NCBI GenBank assembly: GCA_964631295.1
Contig: CAZVXI010000110.1
Span: 1-10,705 of the forward strand
Length of the DNA stretch: 10,705 nt
From: CAZVXI01 sp964631295
GTDB taxonomy: Bacteria; Planctomycetota; Phycisphaerae; Phycisphaerales; SM1A02
Direction: 5' to 3'
Under the pieces are notes generated by a model. The model searched no databases. It was not told where the DNA came from and saw only the letters and a list, made by a program, of their open reading frames with translations. Position 1 is the stretch's first letter, and the number at the start of each line of letters is the position of its first letter. The translations under genes were made by a program, and so were the position numbers. This document shows positions 5,855 to 10,705 of the stretch, in pieces.

Positions 5855-7527
5855 TTATGTATGTCCCTGGATGAGTCCGGCCTGCCACAAGTACCAATCA
5901 CAGCGATCACCCACAGACCGAATCTCGTCTGCATAGCGCTCGAAGGCGGCGATCCTCTGCCGGGATGTAGTCTCCTCCATCAGCAACACATTGATCACCG
6001 CCCGCGAAGCATCGATCAGGCGACGCTCCAGTCGTGTGCGTTCATTCGCATACTGATTGCTCAACACATGCAGGGCATGTTTGACGTCGGCTTCATGGTC
6101 AACCGGCGCCGCAGCGCGTTCCAAGTCATCAGCAACATCAATAGAGGGCCATCGAGAATAGAGGTTCCTGTGTATACCTCGATGACAAACATCGTTCCAC
6201 AAATCGGCCACGCCCGGAAGCTCCGCCTCAACCAGCACCGCGTCGATATCGCGTTGCATGGCAATTGTCTCGCCAAGACTCTGCACGCTGTACCGGCGAT
6301 ACGCCTCATGCGTACGCGCTCCCTCTCGGTCGAACAGATCGAGATACAACTCCACGACCCGATCACTCGGTGGCAACCCATTCAATAACGCTTGATTTGA
6401 TTGACGCCACCTTGCCTCGTATTGATCGATAAGAGTGGCAAGCTCATCGCGCTGGGCACGAGTCATGTTGTCAGCAATGGCAACGCGCAGCCGCTCTACC
6501 TCTGGCGCGACACCTTCGTACTCAGGAATGGCGGGGTCGAGAAGGAATCGTGCATCGATTCGGACAGACGCAAACCGAATAGTCGAGTTTGCATCTATCC
6601 CTTGCGCAGCGATCATCCGGCCAATGTCATATGCGGTCGCAGCCGCCTGCATCCTTTCTGCCTGTGCATCAGTCAGCAGAGCACCGATCTTGGCAACAAA
6701 CTGCGCATATCCATCCTCCATCGCCGCATTTGCAGCAGCCTCCATGTCAACGAAGGTGCGCAATAAGGTCGCCAGCAACTCACCGCTGTACGCCGACAGG
6801 GGCACTTTGTTATCCGAGCGCATGAACGCCTCAAGCCGCATCCGGTCGCGCAAGGACAGCGTCGGATCGTCGCCGCCAGTCATCAACTCACTCGTTGCCA
6901 ATTGCTGCTGCAACCTATCTCGATGCTCAGCAAGGTTGTTGTACATCTCAGAGCAGAACAGCGAATACACCTGAATGAACTGCTCGTGTGCCAGTCGGAT
7001 CGCATGCGCTTGCGCATCCGACGGATCCAGAACACTCATCAAACGCGCCAACCCGTGTTCCTCCGATGCAATACGGTCCCTGAGCCATCGCTTCTCGGGA
7101 GGAATCAGATCATCGGGCACAAGGTAGTTCATGCGCAACCATGCCTGTCGTGCAAGCGCCGCAGGGTCACCAAGATCTCGACCAGCGACTTCAAAGGCAA
7201 ATGTCAGTGCGTCGTGAATGCCTAATGTACGCCAACGCCTGAGCGCCTCCTCGCGCTGGTCATGTCCCGCCGCTGCATCCCAGCGATCTGGATCGACGCC
7301 CTTCCAGACATGCCACGCTCGTCGCGCACGCTCCCGTGCATCCCGTCGATCGTGAGTCAATCGAACGAATGCTTCTGTCATCNNNNNNNNNNGCGCCAGC
7401 GAAGCTCGGGATAGCTGTCCAGGAACAGCGAGTCATCCAACTGCTGCCCATGCGCCACTTGTGGCACAATCGACATGGCAACAACAAGAGTCGCTACAGC
7501 CCTCAGCCCCAGTGCACATCTTCGCAT
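5855..7527 (-). CDS. Large secreted helical protein of unknown family (right cassette copy), interrupted by assembly gap
   Basis: Paralogue of the gene at 3209-5050. The ATG at 7527 follows GGGAG in a leader shared with the left copy. A signal peptide is visible (MRRCALGLRAVATLVVAMSI, probable cleavage near VAHG-Q), followed by YPELRWR, which aligns with YSELRWQ of the left copy. Ten Ns at 7383-7392 then break the frame. Beyond the gap the frame runs to the TAA at 5855: RARRAWHVWKGVDP, HAIRLAHEQF, YSGE, ALLTDAQ and AYDIGRMIA all match the left copy in order. A true gap of about 20 bases would restore both frame and paralogue length, giving roughly 560 residues. It lacks the ~43-residue C-terminal tail of the left copy. 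The two proteins look about one-third identical by eye. Function unknown; predicted secreted, mainly helical. Confidence 0.8.
7383..7392. other. Assembly gap (ten Ns) inside the right large gene
   Basis: A run of ten Ns, a common scaffold placeholder length. With ten bases the reading frames on either side do not join. Alignment to the left copy predicts about 20 missing bases, which is also the right remainder modulo 3. The frame break is therefore best read as an artefact, not a mutation. Confidence 0.95.
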
Positions 7528-7596
7528 GGTCCGCTCCCTGAAGTTGCTGCGGATACCTTCCCTGTGCAGCCATATTCCGCGCGATGATGGGCGATC

Positions 7597-7602
7597 TGTC
7601 AA
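7597..7602 (-). promoter_or_regulatory. Candidate -35 box TTGACA (right cassette)
   Basis: Same hexamer as in the left leader, again 5 bases from the CTTT tract. The bases between it and the weak -10 candidates are identical in both copies, so it has the same strengths and doubts. Confidence 0.35.
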
Positions 7603-7607
7603 CCAGG

Positions 7608-7623
7608 AAAGAAAGAAAGAAAG
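7608..7623 (-). repeat. Tetranucleotide microsatellite, four units (CTTT on coding strand)
   Basis: Four perfect AAAG units on the plus strand, at the position where the left leader has seven. The difference of three units is 12 bases. Confidence 0.93.
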
Positions 7624-7749
7624 TGCCTGCATCGCCTGCAACTCATTGTCCAACAGCGAGTTACGGATCAGAGACCAGGTGGCCGATTTGGTCACATGCA
7701 CGGTGGAAACCTCTGCATGAGCCGCGCCTTCAATCGAGTTGGCGTGTTC

Positions 7750-7910
7750 CATCAACACATGCGCAGCGCATCCCCGCAGTGTTGCGACGTACATACATCG
7801 TACGAGCCGCGGCTGGTCTACTTCTTCAGGCCCGGCCGCGGGTCGGCGCCGGCCATCGCTTCCGCCGCTGCTGAGTTCGCGCAATCGCAGTGGATCGCAT
7901 CGCGCGCGCT
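7750..7910. other. Spacer between the CPBP gene and the right leader, no gene seen
   Basis: About 160 bases after the CPBP stop, before the leader repeat begins. It is GC-rich with imperfect inverted pieces (7830-7856, around CCCGGCCGCGGG), but no T-run follows on the minus strand, so I do not call a terminator. An open frame crosses it only as an upstream extension of the right large gene, with no signal of its own. Confidence 0.4.
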
Positions 7911-8999
7911 TCAGGAGGCGGGCGCACTGCTTGCCATCATCGCAAGCAGCAGGTTCCCGCCGTTGAACACAATGTGCAGCGCAACCGGTGCAGCGAGTCT
8001 GCCCGTTCGTTCATACAGCCAGCCGAAGAACAGCGACAGCACGAACAGCGCGACGAGCGCGTGCTGCCCATTCTCGACGACGGCTGATGCATGCATGATC
8101 GCGAACAGCGTGCTCGTACTGATGATTGCCAGCCATGGGCCGAACCCGAGCCGTCGCAATGACTCCTGCGCGATTCCGCGATACATGACTTCTTCAATGA
8201 AGGGCACCAGCAGCACAACCGTCAGCCGCCGAACCCACAGCCAGATGTCCTGCTCAGCGACAGCAAGCTCCTGCAAGGTCTCGTGTACGATCGTTGGCGT
8301 GGCGGCGCGCGAGGTTGTCTCGATGATGATCGCGGCCAACTGCCCGGCTATGTGTGCGCATGGCCAGGCGACGAGCATCGCCGCAGCGCCGGCAATCGCA
8401 GCAACCAGCATCGTCGGGCGGCGGAATGTTCTGCCACGCCGAGCTTCGACGCGGTACAACAGAATGAGGATCGGCATGAGCGCCGCCAACTGCATGCCAT
8501 AGGCGCACAGGTGAATCAACGATGATTGCCGCGACGTCCATTCCGCCGTTGTCTGTGTTTCGGGGGCGAAGGCGTACCAGCCGAGCCGAACACCAATCAT
8601 CGCGGCAAGCATGGCACCGAAGAACGCGACAACGCCGATGGCAGGCTCGAAGAACTGCGGGCGATTCGCGTGGTCGGCAAGTTTCAGCCAGCCGAGTCGC
8701 CAGAGTGTGTACAGCCCGGCCACCGCAACAGCGAACAACCCCCAGTTGACCGGCGAACGCAGCCTCGCCAGCGGGTCGACCGGTTGCGCCGCAGACGATT
8801 CGGCCTCACGAATGCCGGGGTTTGCTGAGCCTGGTTCATCATCAACCGGAACTTGATCGCCAGCGGTCTGATGGTCGATCCCTTCCTGCATCGCTATAAC
8901 ACTCATTCGCGAGGTGATCGGCCCATCCGACGCCGACACGACGGCCGGGCTGACGCCCAGCACGATTGCCGACACGAACCCGAACACTGCAAGCCGCAT
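7911..8999 (-). CDS. CPBP-family intramembrane metalloprotease (CAAX protease/Abi type)
   Basis: 362 residues from the ATG at 8999. CPBP proteases are multi-pass membrane enzymes with a glutamate/histidine active site. All three family motifs are present near the C-terminus: EEVMYR (about residues 268-273), FAIMH (about 299-303) and HIVFN (about 342-346). The protein opens with a signal-like segment (MRLAVFGFVSAIVLGVSPAVVSA), then about 65 polar residues, then hydrophobic segments such as WGLFAVAVAGLYTLW, AIGVVAFFGAMLAAMIG and MLVAAIAGAAAMLVAW. Substrate is unknown; bacterial members are linked to protein processing, membrane regulation or peptide immunity. An alternative ATG at 9023 adds 8 residues. 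The preferred start shares the CATG palindrome with the start of trpC on the other strand. No clear Shine-Dalgarno precedes either start. Confidence 0.9.
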   Translation of the reverse strand: MRLAVFGFVSAIVLGVSPAVVSASDGPITSRMSVIAMQEGIDHQTAGDQVPVDDEPGSANPGIREAESSAAQPVDPLARLRSPVNWGLFAVAVAGLYTLWRLGWLKLADHANRPQFFEPAIGVVAFFGAMLAAMIGVRLGWYAFAPETQTTAEWTSRQSSLIHLCAYGMQLAALMPILILLYRVEARRGRTFRRPTMLVAAIAGAAAMLVAWPCAHIAGQLAAIIIETTSRAATPTIVHETLQELAVAEQDIWLWVRRLTVVLLVPFIEEVMYRGIAQESLRRLGFGPWLAIISTSTLFAIMHASAVVENGQHALVALFVLSLFFGWLYERTGRLAAPVALHIVFNGGNLLLAMMASSAPAS

Positions 9000-9843
9000 G
9001 ACATCGACTGGTCTTGAAACCATCCTGGCACGCAAGCGAGTGGAAGTCGCCAAAGCGATGGCGACGACACCGATCGACGTGCTCAAGCAGCGCGTCACCG
9101 AGATCGACCGCCCGCGGAACTTCTTCCAGGCTGTGGTCGACAAGCGCGAGTACCAGCCGCGCATCATCGCCGAGGTGAAGAAGTCCAGTCCGTCGGCCGG
9201 GCTGATCCGCAGCGATTTTGATCCGGTGGCCATTGCAAGAGAATACGAACTTGCCGGCGCCGCCGCGATCTCTTGCCTGACAGATGAACAGCACTTTGGG
9301 GGGCATCTGGGCTATATCCAGCAGATTCGTGGAACTGTGGGCCTGCCGGTGCTGCGAAAAGACTTCATTGTCGACCAGTATCAGGTCTGGGAGAGCCGCG
9401 CTGCCGGGGCTGATGCGATCCTTCTTATCGCTGAGGTGCTCAACGAGGCCGACATGCTGGACATGATGATCCTCGCACGCGAACTGGGCATGACGGCGCT
9501 GATCGAAGTCCACGATGTTGAAAACCTGCTGCGTGTCCGGCGTCACATCGGCTTTCCGCATCGTGGCTACTCACTGCTGGGCATCAACAACAGAGACCTC
9601 CGCGCAATGACGACCGATGTCTCGCACACCATTCGCCTGCTCGACGTGCTGGAGGAAGACGGCGTCGACCGCAACGTGATTGTCAGCGAATCAGGTATCC
9701 GCACGCGCGAAGATATCGCCAGGCTTGCCCAGCACGGGATCCACATCGTGCTCGTGGGCGAACATCTGCTCAAACAGGAGTCGCCCGGCGACGCTCTCCG
9801 TGAACTGCTCGGGAGAAGCTCGAGCGAACGGTCGGCTTCGTAG
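8998..9843 (+). CDS. trpC: Indole-3-glycerol phosphate synthase
   Basis: Catalyses ring closure of 1-(2-carboxyphenylamino)-1-deoxyribulose 5-phosphate to indole-3-glycerol phosphate, the fourth step from chorismate to tryptophan, in the cytoplasm. 281 residues, slightly over the usual ~260, with an intact TIM-barrel signature. Family motifs in order: ILARKRVEV (9-17), AEVKKSSPSAG (58-68), LTDEQHFGG (94-102), PVLRKDFIVDQYQV (117-130, with a catalytic-type lysine), ADAILLIAEVL, ALIEVHD, LGINNRDL (194-201), VSESGI (229-234) and VLVGEHLL. No other trp gene is in the window, so it is not in a visible trp operon. The frame stays open to a GTG at 8914, but those residues are unlike TrpC. The ATG at 8998 lies in the CATG that also starts the CPBP gene. 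No obvious Shine-Dalgarno is present. Confidence 0.96.
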   Translation: MTSTGLETILARKRVEVAKAMATTPIDVLKQRVTEIDRPRNFFQAVVDKREYQPRIIAEVKKSSPSAGLIRSDFDPVAIAREYELAGAAAISCLTDEQHFGGHLGYIQQIRGTVGLPVLRKDFIVDQYQVWESRAAGADAILLIAEVLNEADMLDMMILARELGMTALIEVHDVENLLRVRRHIGFPHRGYSLLGINNRDLRAMTTDVSHTIRLLDVLEEDGVDRNVIVSESGIRTREDIARLAQHGIHIVLVGEHLLKQESPGDALRELLGRSSSERSAS

Positions 9844-9881
9844 GGTTGCAACCAAACCGCATTCGCCTGATGACGTGGCTG

Positions 9882-9887
9882 TATAAT
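9882..9887 (+). promoter_or_regulatory. Candidate -10 box TATAAT ahead of the zinc-ribbon gene
   Basis: A perfect TATAAT lies 39 bases after the trpC stop and 28 bases before the preferred start of the next gene. No good -35 stands 16-18 bases upstream. If real, it rules out the TTG start at 9846 and the ATG at 9870 for the main transcript. Confidence 0.3.
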
Positions 9888-9914
9888 CCAACGAAGCGGA
9901 CGCGTCGATTGCCA

Positions 9915-10682
9915 ATGCCGATGATCTCCTCGATTCGCAACAAGCTTGCTGACATTCGTTACCACTCTGCATCATCGCGACGCAGCCGGTGGCACACTGC
10001 GATTGACTTCATGCCGGTGCTTGCGCTGGTGCTGATAGCTCCGATGACATGGCTGCTTGATCACATATACGAACGTGCGCATCAGATGCATACGCTCAAC
10101 GGATATGTGCTGAGCACGGCTCAGGATGGGTTCATCGCTGAGTTGAGCGAAGATCCTGACGCGCGGCCAAGTCGATCCGGCCGGCTCGTCTGCGAGTTCA
10201 AGGCGGATTTCGCGCTGCGAGCTGCAGGACTGCCTGAGCCAACATCGATTGTGCTGCCCCCGCCGAAGGTGGAGGTTGGCGTGATCGGTGAGGCGCTACC
10301 CCGTGTAAACGTGGTGCTTGATAACGATAAACCGATGGAACGCGCGATCATCGATCTGCTCGAATCATACTGGCGTGATGCGGGCATGCCGATTGATCTG
10401 GAGCGAGGCGGTGAGCCAGTGCGATTCTCGAAAAGGCGCGGCTGGGTCACCAATATGGTGCTGCTCTGGATCGTGATGTCCGTTGTGGGGATCGGCGCGG
10501 TGCGAATCTGCCGCTTTGCCACCCTCGCGTACGTGCGACGCCGCTACCTCCGCCACAAACTGCGCGAGCGGCAGAACAAGTGCGGCCACTGCGGGTACGA
10601 CCTGACCGGGCTTGAGTTCAACGAGCGGTGCCCGGAATGCGGCGAACTCGCGCATGCGCCGCTGCCGATGCCGCCAAGTTGA
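9915..10682 (+). CDS. Two-TM membrane protein with C-terminal zinc ribbon, planctomycete type
   Basis: 255 residues from the ATG at 9915. A basic N-terminus leads to a first membrane segment at about 32-49 (FMPVLALVLIAPMTWLL). An extracytoplasmic-sized middle domain of about 125 residues follows, of no family I recognise. A second membrane segment lies at about 180-197 (TNMVLLWIVMSVVGIGAV). A basic stretch and a four-cysteine zinc ribbon end the protein: C223-x2-C226 in CGHCGYDLTGL and C239-x2-C242 in CPECG. This ribbon with GYDLxGL is frequent at the C-termini of uncharacterised Planctomycetota proteins. It lies 71 bp after trpC on the same strand and may be co-transcribed or use the TATAAT at 9882. 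Other in-frame starts are TTG 9846, ATG 9870 and ATG 9921; none has a clear Shine-Dalgarno. Function unknown. Confidence 0.75.
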   Translation: MPMISSIRNKLADIRYHSASSRRSRWHTAIDFMPVLALVLIAPMTWLLDHIYERAHQMHTLNGYVLSTAQDGFIAELSEDPDARPSRSGRLVCEFKADFALRAAGLPEPTSIVLPPPKVEVGVIGEALPRVNVVLDNDKPMERAIIDLLESYWRDAGMPIDLERGGEPVRFSKRRGWVTNMVLLWIVMSVVGIGAVRICRFATLAYVRRRYLRHKLRERQNKCGHCGYDLTGLEFNERCPECGELAHAPLPMPPS

Positions 10683-10705
10683 TGCGCGCAAACGACGCCG
10701 GGCTC

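Larger units (their letters stand above)
7525..7749 (-). repeat. Conserved leader repeat, right copy (matches 5048-5285)
   Basis: Direct repeat of the left leader, same strand and same position relative to the start codon of the large gene. It includes the ribosome binding site GGGAG, the TTGACA box and a shorter CTTT tract. Outside it, the next 160 bases up to the CPBP gene show no match to the left copy. Confidence 0.9.

Noticed and set aside
3209..7527. LTDEQ/LTDAQ as evidence for a Spy/CpxP-type chaperone
   Set aside because: One short motif in a protein four times larger than Spy or CpxP is not enough to assign a function.
7830..7856. GC-rich inverted pieces after the CPBP gene as a terminator
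   Set aside because: Pairing is imperfect and no T-run follows on the minus strand.
8914..8997. Longer trpC start at GTG 8914
   Set aside because: The added residues are low-complexity, unlike TrpC N-termini, and are the antisense of the protease signal region.

Overview
The window looks like a draft-assembly contig from a GC-rich bacterium of the Planctomycetota, most likely class Phycisphaerae. The best pointer is the C-terminal zinc ribbon of the last gene (CGHCGYDLTGL followed by CPECG), a signature common in proteins of unknown function from that group. Flagellar FliN, many signal peptides and planctomycete-style orphan proteins fit with this. A run of ten Ns at 7383-7392 marks a scaffold gap. 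The taxonomic call is inference from protein motifs only.

Layout. 1-309 (minus): start of a flagellar switch gene, fliN, running off the left edge. 542-979 (plus): a small heat-shock protein (Hsp20) with a strong ribosome binding site and a downstream terminator hairpin. 1125-2933 (minus): a compact three-gene group made of a lipoprotein and two membrane-anchored bacterial PH-domain proteins, with an ATGA overlap between the last two. 2988-7749 (minus): a tandem pair of cassettes. Each has a ~230-bp leader carrying a CTTT tetranucleotide tract beside a TTGACA box, then a large secreted, probably helical protein of unknown family, then a small cysteine-rich protein. 7911-8999 (minus): a CPBP-family intramembrane protease. 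8998-9843 (plus): trpC, whose start codon shares the CATG palindrome with the likely start of the protease gene. 9915-10682 (plus): a two-TM zinc-ribbon protein.

The part most likely to be undescribed is the 2988-7749 tandem cassette. The two large proteins are clearly paralogous but diverged to roughly a third identity by eye, while the leaders just upstream differ at only 3 of 129 aligned non-repeat bases next to the start codon. The CTTT tract has 7 units in one copy and 4 in the other. The small cysteine-rich protein of the right-hand cassette has a complete signal peptide, but its best-placed start codon reads ACG. Its left-hand relative is cut down to the C-terminal half and starts on a TTG overlapping the stop of the large gene. 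Together this suggests a secreted two-component family that spreads by duplication, with leader homogenisation and perhaps repeat-tuned expression. No function can be assigned from sequence alone. I saw no tRNA, rRNA, CRISPR array or insertion sequence.
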